Part shown: positions 49,469 to 62,858 of the stretch, piece after piece
Layout of the letters: every line of letters begins with the position of its first letter
How positions within the stretch are numbered: the first letter of the stretch is position 1
Assembly: GCF_047663525.1 (NCBI RefSeq)
Contig: NC_092590.1
Location: forward strand, 50,870,501-50,934,500
Reading direction: 5' to 3'
Length of the DNA: 64,000 nucleotides
Source of the DNA: Anas platyrhynchos
Lineage: Eukaryota > Chordata > Aves > Anseriformes > Anatidae
Translations under genes and position numbers: made by a program
Notes under the pieces: model-generated
The model's input: the letters and a program-made list of their open reading frames with translations, nothing else
The model's database searches: none
Told to the model about the DNA's origin: nothing

Positions 49469-50636
49469 AATTAAAATAAAGATCAGGATTTCCCTACCCC
49501 CACCTGTCCAACAAACACAATCTTTTTAATTTATAAAATGGGAATTAGTCCCAATGGTCCATTTTGGCTGTAGCATCTTTGAATCTCTCTCTTCAAAGCA
49601 TTTGTATTCAACCTTTTCATAATCCCTACTTTCATTATTTTTCTGGCACAATTCAGTCTTCTTTTATGATTAATTAGTTCAGCTTTTACTAGCTCAATAT
49701 ATAGGTATATATACATGTGTGTGTATAAAATTCATTAACAGAATAGTAAATTCCCACTGACATTATCAGTGTCATCCTGAGGGGTGAAAAACCCTGACAG
49801 CCTGAACAAGAGACATAGATATTATTGAAATATAGACTTGAAATGATATCACATGCCATAAGTTATTCAATCAGAGCTTTTCTCAGAATGCCATTTCAAG
49901 TTATGTTGTCAAATAGCATGGGTTATTTGCAGTAATTTCAGGTAATTATTTCTTAGAGTCTAAAGCCCATTCTTTTTTCTTATTTTACCCTTAAAACAGA
50001 TTGGGTGTTTCATGCCTGCAGCTATATTTCTTCTCTACCTCAAAATATACTCTATTTTGTTGCCCAGAAATTCTCTACTTGTAAGGAGAAATTCCAAAGA
50101 CTAACAATGATTTGTTTTCCTTTGTCATCCAGTATGCTCCTTGCTCTATTCTATATTCACATGTGATTACTGTGTGGTTTGGTGTTTCCAAGTGTTTTTA
50201 TCTTTCCACTTCAAGTTGTTTGTTCAGACTTTGCAGTTAAAAAAAACAAAAACAAAAATAAAGTGATAGAGAATGTTTTCAGCCATTCATGCTGAATGCT
50301 ACAGAAATTTCACTTTATGCCAACTACAGAAGTAGCTGTCTGAACTAAGGCTTAATTTAGATATGTTAGATAAACAGAAAAAACATCTTTGACTTGACAT
50401 AGAAAATAGTAAGAAGTTTCCCATTGATACAACATTATATTATACTTTTCCCAAAATATCTTTATTAAATTCCAATGTAGGCTGGACTTCAGTTTTCTAC
50501 TGAATCACAAACCCATTAAGTTTTTGCCTTTAATTTTCTCATTCACTGGGACTGGTACTGAGCATCCTGTTATACACTGGACAGGTGAGAGATCCACAAC
50601 ACTGCATTAGAGGTTATTATTTTTAGCTACACAATC

Positions 50637-50735
50637 ACTATCAAGATAACATTATAAAGAATTTGATATATTGACATTATCAAAAATAATGTTATTAAGA
50701 TAACATTACTAATAAACATTATCAAGACAATCATC
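50637..50735. repeat. Degenerate ATCAAGATAACATTAT tandem
   Basis: Partial copies of a roughly 16-base unit (atcaagataacattat, attaagataacattac, aaacattatcaagaca) alternate with inverted copies such as ataatgttatt. It is a short diverged repeat cluster. Confidence 0.6.
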
Positions 50736-51408
50736 TGGTTATAAATTTAGGATAATAGTAGTCTACAAAAATGAAAATGATTTCATTTTTCATTTACCCT
50801 TTTATTACAATTTTCATTCCCCATGAGAATGTGTATTTTGCAAGTAATTAAGTCACATGATAAAATTAGACTTGCCAGTTTGACTTTCCAGTCAAAAACC
50901 ATAACATTGACATGACTTACTTTGCAGCACAGCAGGGAAATGTCCTAGCAATAAATCTCTTCATTTTAATGTTTACAGAAGGCAAGAAATCTGTGGAGTC
51001 TGACCTGGCCTGCAGTTGTACAAGTTTCACACAAGCCTGATGTCACTGAAAACATCAGAAACTTAGAACTGAACAGAAACTTTGTAAGCCAAACAAAATA
51101 CCTCTATTTTTCTTTAAAAACAAAAACAGCAATTATAATTCTTTTGCCTTAAAAAATATCAGACAACATCTCTGTTGCACATAAGTTGTAGAAAATATTC
51201 AGTTCATCCAAATTCTGTATTGTGACTTCCAGGATAATGGGAAAGTCTGTTTTACAAAGGAGGTAATGAAAATGTAAGATGCCCTGAAATCCCACTGCTT
51301 CAGCATCTGCTCCAGTTCTTGCTTACATTACCTGGAAGCTGTCCAATAGCTAGAGAAGAGAAGAAGAGCAGAAGGTAATTATGGGCATACTTTCCCCATG
51401 CTCAGTTC

Positions 51409-51414
<6 letters not shown>

Positions 51415-51448
<34 letters not shown>
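51415..51448. repeat. (TG)17 microsatellite
   Basis: Seventeen uninterrupted TG units, long enough to be polymorphic. Confidence 0.95.
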
Positions 51449-51449
<1 letters not shown>

Positions 51450-51965
51450 TAGCTTATGCTCCCATCCAAGGGCTCAGGGCAGTGAGGGCACCATGAATTG
51501 GCAGCCAGCTGTTCAGTGACTGCACCAAGTCTTGACAAGTCCCTAAAATGGGGAAGCAGCTTAAGAAACATGAGACTCCTGCAAACAAGCTGTTTGGATA
51601 ACAAATGAAGAGCAGGATTCCCTTCCCTCTTAATGCTTCCTGGTTCATCTATGTTTCTTCATGAGACAACAACAAGCCTTTGTTGTGGATGATCTATGAA
51701 GTGAGATAATGGGATGAAAGTTGTAGTGTTATTATTGCTGATCTTGCAGGGAAATGGATCACCACTCCATCACATGAAGCTGTGGCATATTAACAACAAT
51801 GTTGGAAAGTAAATAGGTTACAGTCCATTGACTCTTGAAGCAAACCATCACTGTTTTGCTTTCTCATTAAAAATAAATAAATAAATAATAAAGCAAAATA
51901 AACTAAAAAATTACAGCTTCCCAGGAGGTAAAATGAATTCATGTTAGTACCATCATGTTAGTACT

Positions 51966-52885
51966 CAGCAAGTTTGCCGATGACACCAAGCTGTGTGGTG
52001 CAGTTGACACGCAGGAGGGAAGGTAAGCCATCCAGAGGGACCTGGACAGGCTGGAGATGAGGGCCTATGCACACCTCATGAGGTTCAACAAGGCCAAGTG
52101 CAAAGTCCTGCACTTAGGCCAGGGTAAACCCAAGCACATACATGTATACAGCCTGGGAGGAGAATGGATTGAGAGCAACCGTGAGGAGAAGGACCTGGGG
52201 GTGCTGGCTGGCAACAAGCTCAACATGAGCCAGCAACGTGTGCTTGCAACCCAGAAAGCCAGCTGTATCCTGGGCTGCATCAAAAGAAGCATGGCCAGTA
52301 GGGCAAGGCAGGGGATTGTCCCCCTCTACTCTGTTCTTGTGAGGCCCCTTCTGGAGTGCTGCATTCAGTTCTGGGGCTCCCAGCACAAGAAGGGTGTGGA
52401 CCTGTTGGGTGCAAGTCCAGAAGAGGGCCACGAAGATGATGAAAGGGCTGGAGCACCTCTCCTGTAAAGTCAGGCTGAGGGGCTTGGGGTTGTTCAGACT
52501 GGAAAAGAGAAGGCTCCAGTGAGACCTTATAGCAGCCTTCCAGTGCCTAAAGGGGGCCTACAGGAAAGCTGAAGGACTTTTTACAAGGCCAAGTAGTGAC
52601 AGGGCAAGGGGTAATGGCTTTAAACTAAAAGAGGGTAGGTTTACATTAGATATAAGGAAGAAATTCTTCACTCAGAGGGTAGTGAGGCCCTGGCACAGGC
52701 TGCCCAGAGAAGCTGTGGATGTTCCATTCCTGGATGTGCTCAAGGCCAGGTTGGATGGGGCTTTGAGCAACCTGGTCTAGGGGAAGATGTCCCTGCCCAT
52801 GGCAGGGGGGTGGAATTAGATTGTCTTTAAGGTCCCTTCCAACCCAGAGCATTCTATGATTCTATGATTCTATGATTCCATGATT
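51966..52885 (+). mobile_element. CR1 LINE, 5'-truncated, in TRMT9B intron (antisense to gene)
   Basis: Starts in the RT region (agtttgccgatgacaccaag) and runs through ctgggctgcatcaaaagaag, gaggccccttctggagtgct and tgggggtggaattag-type 3' sequence to four ATTCTATG-like units at about 52850-52885. The ORF2 remnant is broken: the readable frame at 52057-52467 ends early and the remainder shifts frame. It is the longest young CR1 in the window. Confidence 0.95.
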
Positions 52886-53014
52886 CTATTACCATATATT
52901 TTTATAGCTACACATCTCACTAAGAGTTCCCTGAGTCCAAGAGAATCTAATTTAATCTTTTGCCATTAACATTTTGAAACCTTTTAGATAATTAACTTTT
53001 CAATGGTACTGCTT

Positions 53015-53044
53015 TAAAAAAACAAAACAAAACAAAACAAAAAA
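53015..53044. repeat. (AAAAC)n tract
   Basis: About five AAAAC units about 130 bases beyond the end of the CR1 copy. Confidence 0.85.
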
Positions 53045-54052
53045 GTCAAGTTGCTTAGACTTTTTCTGTTGCAGCTGAAGTAAGAAATGTATTTAACCGT
53101 GTGACCTTGAAATGACAACAGCCAAAAATTAATAATCCCAGTTTCCAAAATGTTAAAAAGTCAGCATTCTCACCCTGCACACCCATCCCTCACCCCCCCA
53201 TGCCATATTTTTTGTCAGTTTTGGAATGATTTGGCCAACTGCACTAAGTACCTCTGTCTAAAGAGGTCAAAACAGTTGCTGGCTACCAGATTCAAGGGGT
53301 GCCCTAATGCTGAAAAGCAGGAGGTAGTGTTCAGTGCAAAAAATCTGCCTCTTCCACTGCCTACCCAAAGCTTTCTATACCTAAACCAAAGATTTTCACA
53401 TCTTCCTACGTGTACCTTAGCACATATCATGTCAGCACCACTATTTTAATTTGATTCATAATACAGTGAAGTCTTGAACTGGCTAAGCTCAGTTCCTCCT
53501 ATGACTGCCTCTACTGCCAGGCCAGTTACAATACCCAGAACATGTTCCAAACTTTTTGTCAATGGCCTCTTGGAAGCACCCTGTGATTTTCACAGTAGTC
53601 ATCAAACCCTGCATCACTCCTATTTCTCTTCAAATCAATTGCTCTTGATTAATTTGAGCCATTGGCTTTTCGTTTGTCTTCTCTCTTGCAACTGCCTGTT
53701 TTCTCTAACCCTTTGATGAGCAGCAGGAACTTACTCAACTCAGCTTGAGAGTCAGATAGGCAAGATTTCAGTCTCTTAATGAGGGCTCCTCATAGTTAAA
53801 TTCTTCACATGCTAACAGGAATTCTCAATGCCATTTTGAATTAGCAGACTTCCTACTTCAAAGATCTACGAAATTCAGCACAGTTGTGTCTCTTCATGTT
53901 GCTACAGCAACGTAAATCTTGGTTACACATGCATCTTCAGCTACAGATGTAATAATCTAATCACTGTTCTTAAATTGAACAGTATAACTACAAGGGCCAG
54001 GTCTATATCCCACAATACCCTGCCCTCCAGCTATAACAAGAGCAGCTATAGA

Positions 54053-54722
54053 AACATAGAATCATAAAATATCCTGAGCTGGAAGGGACTAACAAGGACC
54101 ATCAAGTTCAACTCCTGGCTCTACACAGGACCACACAAAAATGAGACTATGTGTCTGAGAGCTCTGCCCAAATGCTTCTTGAACTTCAGCACAGCTTGGT
54201 GCTGTGACCACTGCCCTGGGGAGCCTGTCCCAGTGCCCGACCACCCCCTGGGTGCAGAACCTTTCCCTAACCCCCAACCTGACCCTTCCCTGTCCTAGCT
54301 CCATGCCGTTCCCTTGGGTCCTGTCGCTGTCCCCAGAGAGCAGAGCTCAGCGCCTGCCCCTCCGCTCCCCTCGTGAAGGAGCTGCAGGCCGCCATGAGGC
54401 CTCCCCTCAGCCTGCTCTGCTCAGGATTGAACAAACCAAGGGACCTCAGCTGCTCCTCATACGCCTTGCCCTCTAGACACTTCAGCATCTTCGTAGCCCT
54501 CCTTTGGACACTCTCTAATGGTTTTATACCCTTATACTGTGGCACCCCAAACTGCACACAGTGCTCAAGGCGAGGCCACACCAGAGCAAAGCAGAGCAGG
54601 ACAATCCCTTCCCTTTCCTGACTGGCAGTGCTGGGCCTGATGCACCCCAGGGTACGGTTGATCCTCCTGGATGCCGGGACACACTGCTGGCTCGTGTTTA
54701 ACTGCTGTTGACCAAAACCCTC
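54053..54722 (-). mobile_element. CR1 LINE 3' half in TRMT9B intron
   Basis: The + strand reads aacatagaatcataaaatat then gagctggaagggactaacaa, later cctggggagcctgtcccagt and gccctcctttggacactctc, all reverse-complement CR1. On the - strand the RT end is readable as [28 protein letters not shown] with a frame break. It faces the copy at 51.97-52.89 kb in inverted orientation. Confidence 0.93.
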
Positions 54723-56794
54723 AGACCCCTTTCCAAAACTAGTATAACCAATACTAACAGCTAGGTAAAAAGTGAGCTAGTCCTATTGCCTTCTCTACCC
54801 TCACCTACGGAATGGGGATAACATACAGTGAGCAATGTAAAGTCTATACAGTGAGCAATACTTCTAGTTTACTTACAGTTTGCTTAAGACCTACCAGTCT
54901 TTTCACTAAATCACAGTGACAATATCTGTTCTGACTGACAGTGCTCTATTTCATTAATAAAAGCAAAAAATAGGAGTATGATTCCAGATACAAATCATTA
55001 TGTAAAAAAAAAACAAAACTTTACCAGTAAATAAAGGATAATGAAACAGAGTATTAGGAATCCTGCTGTGAATAGTTAAACTAGCTGCAATTCAAGTTAA
55101 GCGAAAGGATACAGTAGGAGTTTTCTTACATAAGGCTAACAAATCTGGCAATTAATTTCACCCATGCATGAACTGGAACAATCCCACAAAAATACACAGC
55201 CTGAAATCAGAGCAAGGGGAAGTCCATACAATGTATCTAAAACCTTGCTGAACTAAAGCCCTAATTCAAGAGCATTGCTCCAGTAAAATATGGCAAACTC
55301 TGAAGTGAAAAACAAAGAGCCAAGCTTACCAAGAGTCACTGCTATTCAAAATGCTCAATGTGAACCTAGAATTTAAAATAACATCATTATTTGAAATAAA
55401 ATTAAAATTATTATACTTTCTTTTGCTGAAAAATAGACAGAATCTTGCCTTAATGAAAGATTGAAAGCATACAGGCTGTTCTTTCAGGATCTTGGACTAA
55501 AGAAAAGTTTATGGTTCAAGCTCAGGTTACTGAAAATGACAACCTTTCACTATCACATTTATTTTCTGTCGGTTTTATTCTCCAGTCAAGACTTAGCACT
55601 GTTCACTGCACATCTTATTCTTAGATCAGCTATTCATTTAATATTCCCCTTGCACTTTTGCATTCAGGGTCATAATGTAGATAGCTGAAAGGTTGCATCA
55701 TAAGCAGATTTATTTCAACACGTATAAACCCTATTCTGTAGATAGGTTACATTCAGTGAAGATGACAATGCACAAATGCGAACCTTTTGCCATTTAAGAA
55801 CACTGAAAGAAGGAGCAGACTCATGCAAAAATCCCATTAAGTGTCTGTTCATCTTTACTACCACAGGAAAATGCATACCCCAGCTCCCAGCTCAGGGGGT
55901 GCATTCCTACTGGGATCACAAATCCCTGTTGTTATATTTGCACTGATGTGTATCTTCAGACCTTCCAGGGCACATCAGCACATAAAACACTCTCCAGCTG
56001 GGGAGAAAACAGCCCCTCCTAACTAGGGCAATCCAAGCACTGCTTCCAGCTTTTCCAGAGCCACAGACCAAAGTAAGGGGAACAGAACATAGGAGAAGGT
56101 TAAAGCAGAGGGAAGAGAGGTAATAGAATTACTGCTTCGAAAGTAAAACTTGGAAGCATTTTCACTTCACTGTAATTTTGCAGGAGAGCGTATGATGTTC
56201 TGAGCTTGTAGGGTTTTTTACTGATTTTAAAGGTAAATGCAAATTGGCTTACAATCTTTGTTTGTGGATATATCTCAGCCTGGGGTTGGCTATGAAACAA
56301 AAGCACACCAGTTCTCTCTCCCATGATAGCAAACACTGTGGACTGAAGAGTATTTTTGCAAACAACCAATACATTAATTTGTATAATACCCACTTAAGTC
56401 TATTAATCAGTGTATATATTAATTAACTGTAAAATACATAGGTTGTAAAAGATAGACACCAATGGGATTTTCTGGGCAAATCTATTGCTCCTTAGCCTTT
56501 TCATATAGATTCAGCAACAAGAAAGGACCATGAAAACAGTAAATACGTTCATTAAGCATCCCTCTATTAGCAGTGGTTAAACTAACTGCAAATGCTATCC
56601 CTTCTTATTTTCTTGAATGACAATAACATAAGATAGAAGAGGTTTCTGCTTTTTTTTCATATCTGACATAGTCTAAAATGTGGCCTACAAAGCTGAATTC
56701 GAGCGGCTTCATGTTAGGATGTCATAGATGATGAAAATCATGCTAGCCAAAACCTTAAATCTGCTTAGGCCCAACAGTGATAGATAGCCCAACA

Positions 56795-56843
56795 GCTGAC
56801 AGACTTGACAACACTTGATAACAACTTGACAACAACTGATAGC
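56795..56843. repeat. Imperfect CTTGACAACA tandem
   Basis: Three to four diverged copies of a 10-17 base unit containing acttgacaaca/acttgataaca. Confidence 0.6.
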
Positions 56844-57339
56844 ATGTGCTATTTGTTAATCTATTTCTTCTTAACACCTGAACATACTGGCACTGCAGAT
56901 GGAATTAAGAACTGAACAAATTTGCATCCTAGTGTTTGCCAAGCCTTTGCCAGACTTCCAGACTCCTTCAAAGACCAACGTAAAGCCACAAAGCCTAACA
57001 TCCAACCAATTCTTGAAGACAAATGATGTGACTTTGTCTTACACAGAATGAAGAAGCATTAAAAAGTATTTTTTTTCCCAGATTTGACTGGAATTGGGAG
57101 GTAATATTGTGAATGTGGAGGTAGAAGGCAACTTGAATGAAGATCATGAAATAGAGTCCATTAGTCTTATGAGTAGAATGAAAGATACAAGCAAAATCAT
57201 ACAAAATGTGGAAATTAATGAAAATTAATGAGCATTGAATAATATACATATTAAAAAATGAAAAAGCTAAGGTCTAGAATGAGAAACTAACTGTCACAGA
57301 AGACAAAGAGTAATTAGAAGTTCTTTGTACAGACAGTAG

Positions 57340-58520
57340 AAAAGAAAGGAGGACTTGGAAAGATCTGGTCTACTACTTAGCGGGAAGAAAAATCTAATAA
57401 GGGATGCCAAGAAGGCCAAAGTATTCAGTATCCTTTATTCCCCTTCATCTTCATTTCCCAGGTCAATTATTGCCAATAAACTAATACTGTTCACAACAGT
57501 GACAAAGGGAAAAGAACTTAGGTTTGAATGGGAACAGAATAGGTTTGAGCTTCTAAAAGAAGTTTGGGGTTTTGAAAACTGGGTTTTGAAAACAACTAGC
57601 CTAATAAACAGTACTTAAGGAATTGGTTGCACCAATCTCAGATTAGCCAGTCTTGGAGCAGGTGCAAGTCCCTGGTTTCATGACATTCTCATAAACAAAT
57701 TAGGCACAGTTGGTTTAGACTAAATTGCAGTATACTTTGATACTGGTTGGAAGAGAGTATTTGGAGTGTAGTTACCAACAATTCAGTATTACACTGGAAG
57801 GATACCCTAAGCAAATCTGTTCAGGAGTGTGTTTTGAATACTGCTCGGTAATTTCTTTACATGGTGGATTAGAGAGTAGCGTCCCATCTGCAGATGAACC
57901 AAACTGACTGGGGTTCAAATGGATTGGATGACAGTACTAGATAGAATTCAAGTGTTTTGACAGACTGAGAAAGATGAAAGCAAAGTATTCCATTTAGATA
58001 AGAATAATCAACTGTAAAAGCAAAGGCTAAGGGAGGCAGGAGGGAAAGACTGGCAGCAGTTCTACAGAAGTGGATCTAGGCATTATGACATTTCACAGAA
58101 TTAACACCATGCATGCGATAGTGTTATGGTGTTTTCTGCAATGTACTGTTGAAAAAAGAAAAAAAAAAGAAAGAAAAAAAGAATACTAGCACACAGAACA
58201 CACAGAAATAGGGCAGATACTTGCAAGTTACATAAAATAATCCTTCTACTACTTTTAGCACTGCTGATGTATCACTTTGAGTATTATGTTCAATTTTGAG
58301 CAAGAACGATGTGGAATCACTGGAAATACTGCAGAAGAGAACAAGGATCAGAGATCATTGTAAATCCCTAGGAGATCAGAAATCAATTAAACCTCTGGGG
58401 AAGACAGTTGCTTTAAATTGTTTGTCCAGAAGAAAAGAGAACAAGGGAGGACATAAAACCATTTTCTCATACAAGAAGGACTATTTCAAAGAGGGAAGGG
58501 GATAATCTGTTTTTCACAAC
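57340..58520 (+). mobile_element. Ancient CR1/L3-like LINE relic
   Basis: A long, heavily diverged stretch whose segments follow the order of a CR1/L3 ORF2. It has agggatgccaagaaggccaa, then gtacttaaggaattggttgc with accaatctcagattagcca, then catctgcagatgaaccaaac, then gactggcagcagttctacag with aagtggatctaggcattat, then tgagtattatgttcaatttt and tggaaatactgcagaagaga. Frames are broken everywhere. It lacks the young-CR1 tail and is far older than the other CR1 copies here. Family assignment is by pattern only. Confidence 0.7.
58143..58183. repeat. A-rich (GAAA)n-like tract inside the LINE relic
   Basis: About 40 bases of A with single G interruptions, inserted within the ancient LINE relic. 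Confidence 0.8.
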
Positions 58521-58524
58521 AAAG

Positions 58525-61500
58525 GGTAGATGAAATATAGTGGGCTTAAATTACAGCAAGAAAAATACAGGTAAGATTTTAAAAAAATAAAAGGATTGAA
58601 ACTCACTGGAAATGATTCTGAATTGGGTGGGCCATGGTGCCTCCATCAATGAGGTCTTAAAAACATAAGTTAGTAAAGGACCTATCAGGAAATACATTGA
58701 TATAATAGATGTAGCTTTGGGGGAGAGATGCAATGCCCCAACATCTAGCTTTGTGACTGTGTGTCTACAATTACTGATATTTGCAAGTATACAACTTGAA
58801 TTTTTCAAGTTATAAGCAAGATTTCAGTTAACTGCTGTAGAAAAACAAATATGAAAGGCTGAAAGGATGCTTCACAATGTTTATTACTCTTCAACACAGG
58901 GGTTGTTTTCGCAACTAAATTAGTAGAGTTATTAAACTAATTTCCTCTTGAGTTACAGTTGGTTTGTTTGTTTCCTAAGAGCTCTGCATCAGTATCTCAC
59001 TCCCCCAGTCATGCTACACTACTTACAAGCTTTAAATATAGCTATTTTCTCTTCCTGGTCACTGTATCTCTCAAATACTTGTAAACAGTTATCTTGTCTT
59101 CTCTCCCTTATTTACCAGGAGTTAGCCAGACATTAAATATTTAATACTTTTCCTGATGAATCAATCTAGGTGGTCTTTTCTGAGTATTGTTGTTGTTCTC
59201 TGTATCCTATCCATATGTCTCCATTCTTCATGCCAAACTATATTCACAGAAATATTTGATTTCCTCATGTCATCCTACAATTCTGGAATTATAGCCTTCT
59301 AAATTCCTTCTGTTTCCGCACACTCTGGGTTTGCATTTAGAGTAGTATTTCCAGATGGATTAGTTTTAATTTATGCAGTATAATTCTCCTTTTCTTCCTG
59401 TCCATAATGTTCATCACTGTTGGTATTTAAATTGTACTTGGTGCTACACACAAAGCCTCCCAAATTAAAACAATTTACAAACTGATTTGAGACATTCAAT
59501 TACTTGGAGATACTTGTTCTGCTGAAACCTAGTATCTTAGAGACAGAAGAGCACATTAAGCACATAAGCACCACATTACCAAATAGGATCGCAAATTAAG
59601 GCCATCAATGGTTACCTTTGATCTTAAAATTAAATATAAAATATTGCCTAATTAATTACAGTCATTACAGAACTGCTAAGTGGATTCTCTTGATTTTTTT
59701 TTTTTAATAAATTACTACTGATTATTGCTCGCTAATTATAACTGACTATATGATTTCGTATCTTAAAATATCCGTATTTGTATTCAGTATTCATTATACT
59801 GTCTAAATATAGTTTCTTGAGGCAGAAAAAGCTTTAGGTATTAAGTCAGCCTTAGCTGATGACCATCAGAATGAAAGCAAAAACAGCATCACACTTTTGT
59901 TATCCTACAATGCTCAAAAATCTGACTGATTAGTTGTTTTTTCTTTTTTTTTTTTTTTTTCTAATTGTTAGTCATAGGAAGTCATGTGCTTATATTTGCT
60001 TTCTTGAAAAAGAAAAGGTGTTATTTATGAGTTTAAGGCTAGTGCTCCAAGATAAAACAGTACCTTAAGTACAATCTAATAGTATTTGGGTGCTTATGTA
60101 GTGGACAAAGACATCTGAAGATAGAACATTAATCCTATCAGGACTCAGAGGTAGGCCCACAGGAAGAAAATTTGTGTTCTGTTGTTACTATAAGGTCAAG
60201 GTGTAACCCCCCATAAGGTGTCTGGCCAATGTCACAGACACAGGTTCTTCTAGTAAAAGCTGTAGGAGACTGGGAAGTGTGAAGGCTTAGCATCCCAGCA
60301 TGCAAAATCCCTAGATGAGATCCTTCATTTCCATAAATCACCAGAGTTTTTCTGGAAGATTGTTCCATTTTAAATGCCTTACAGTATGAGTGATACCTTT
60401 TTACGTAGCTTCGTATTTTTAAGCCTCCTATTCTAATGTTAAAAAAGCATTTACACAAAGCAATTTTTTCCTGTTCAGCGTGGAAAGGAAAAACTGTGGT
60501 GATCCCTGAGGGAGCTGAAATTTCATATACATACTGCTAAAGTTCTCCGTTAGGAAAATATTTTAATACCATTTGTCTTTCTAGATGCAAATGATTTTAT
60601 TTTTCTTAAAAACTTTTTTTTTTGAAATTATTTTATGGTGGAGAAGAAGAGTTAGTATCTACAAAAATCATCATCTGGAACACCACTAGAAATATTTTCT
60701 TACAAGAACTTGGGTCCATAAATAATTTACTTTTCTGAAATGATTACATGTAGATCTGAATGTAAAGTCTTCTTCAAAATGAAATATTTTTCAATAGCAA
60801 AACACAAACCAGAATGTGCCCTTAGCCCAACTGTATTATATCAAAACTTTTACAGGAAAACAAATCAGGCAGGGCTCTATGTCCATGAATTTTAGTCAAT
60901 GACATAAAGTTATGACACAAATATTAATTTTCTTTTTCAATAGACTTCTTTTTTTCCCCCCAGTAATTCAGTTGATATTTCCATCTCCTTTTATGAAGGA
61001 ACATACATTAAGTTTTATGAAGAACCAGTGTCTCCACTGCTAAGCACTTCTAAACAAAAGGAGTTCATTTTTCATTTTAAAAATGATTGAAAATTATTCC
61101 ATCAGCATATAAAAGTCAGAAGGACTTTTTCAGTGTCTTAAATCTTTACAAATTAAAGAACCATACAGACCTCCAGCCATGGTTTTCAGCCACGCTGGGT
61201 TATTCTGTATCTATCATTACTTATAAACATGTCCATGTAGGTCCTGGTACTGCAAAGACACGGATATCTGCTTAACCTCATGCACTGTAAATCATCTCAC
61301 TGACCTCAGGTAGCCTGTTAATAATAGCTAAAGGTAGGAATGTGCACGCAACTTTTTGCAGGACTGAGCCTTATGCTGTTTGTGCCGTCCCATATTCTTC
61401 TGGTTCATCCATCCAGAACGGATGGCAGAATACCTGCAAACCAGAATGTTTGCATGGGAAGTGTTTGTCATCTGCCCCTTCACACAGGGCTGATTTCAAA

Positions 61501-62540
61501 CTCCGAACTGACTTTATAAGCTCATTTGTGGATTTATGTTTGTTTTATCTCAGAAAGATGTTGAAAACGAGGAAGAATTACTTGTAGTTTTTTCTTCCCA
61601 CCCAATTCAGTTTAGCATTATATATATATACAAAAATATTTTATCCTTTTGAAGGTCTCCTTGCCAGAGGCAATAAACTGCACAGCTGCAGCTACCTACA
61701 TGTATCTAATTTGCCCAAAGTGCACATCTCCATAAGTTACACAGCAGCAGCACCACTGAAATATCTGTGCAATCCATTGCAAAATCATGATGTGAGAAAG
61801 GAAACAGTAACTAAAAATGCACTGCTTCAAAGAGGCGCTCTATAAATAGCATATATGACTGAAATAAATATATCGATGTACTAGACTGAAAATAAATTAC
61901 AAAAATGAAACCCGATCCCCCCATGGGCTCCATTACGGGGCATTAAAAAGTCCCGAGAGGACCTTTTTGGTTGCTGATGCAGAGACTGCTCCATGTTTTT
62001 CCTCTCTCTTTCTCAAGTTTCTGCTCAAAATCATCAACTCCAGAAGCACACATCACCCGAACAACTGTACCAGCAGGGAATGGCATGCTGTGCACTACAA
62101 CAACGCAGCAGTATTGTTGGAATAATTCTGCTCCTGCTTTCTTTGCACAAGAAAAGGAGCGGATGACCTGACTCCCCGAGCACTGGCTGCTCCCACTGGC
62201 ATTCGGTGGGGATGAAAATCCCTTTACAAACATTCTTTAAACAGTGAACACTAAGGGCTCTTCGTGGGTTTACAAAGGCAATGCTTAGGTATTTCCAATA
62301 TTATGGGAGACAAGAACACGATAAACTATTAAGACGCAGGATTGCTCAAGTTCATTGCTCAGGACTGTTTGCCAATTCACAGCACATACTTCATTTTTAA
62401 TTAACCAGGCAACCACAGAGAAACTTATTATTTCTGTAGCAAATTCCCCGCACGTCTCCTGAAAACTACCCTTCCCAACTGCTGCTGCCAAATTCAGCGC
62501 CAGCAGCCGTGCTAGATCCTAGCACTGCCTGCAAGCCACG
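58525..62540. other. AT-rich part of the TRMT9B 5' intron
   Basis: Low-GC DNA with T runs near 59695-59705 and 59948-59960. I see no gene, repeat family or RNA structure that I can support. Confidence 0.5.
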
Positions 62541-62830
62541 GCCCCACTCAATTAAAATGGGGAGGATGGAGGATGAGGGGGGGTAAGTTAAATCTCGAAA
62601 TCCTTCCGTCCCGGGGTGGGCCAGCTGCTCGGCGGGCAACGTTTGCAGAGGACCACCTCAACGCCCCAAAGCTGAGATGCCAGCAATCGGGGCGCTATTT
62701 TCTTATTTATTTTAAAATAATTTGTATTATTATGATTGCTTTTTGGTCCCCTCATCCTCCCTTTTTTCCCACCCCGAGGCCAGTCTCTGTGGGGATGGAG
62801 GGGGGAGGCTGCCCTCGGTGCTCCGAGCAT

Positions 62831-62848
62831 CCCCCCCCCCCCCGCCCC
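62831..62848 (-). repeat. C13 run plus CCCC (G-rich on - strand)
   Basis: Thirteen consecutive C bases, one G and four C bases on the + strand, just inside the predicted first intron of TRMT9B on the - strand. A potential G-quadruplex strand. Confidence 0.9.
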
Positions 62849-62858
62849 GGCTCCTTAC

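Larger units (their letters stand above)
48931..62858 (-). other. TRMT9B 5' intron (predicted)
   Basis: About 13.9 kb between the predicted non-coding first exon and the ATG exon. It contains a (CAA)n at 49445-49468, a (TG)17 at 51415-51448, CR1 copies at 51.97-52.89 kb and 54.05-54.72 kb, an old LINE relic at 57.3-58.5 kb and many homopolymer runs. Additional 5' UTR exons may exist but cannot be picked by eye. Confidence 0.6.

Noticed and set aside
52057..52467. 136-codon ORF as a host gene
   Set aside because: It is CR1 ORF2 sequence, truncated and frameshifted, within a recognised LINE copy.
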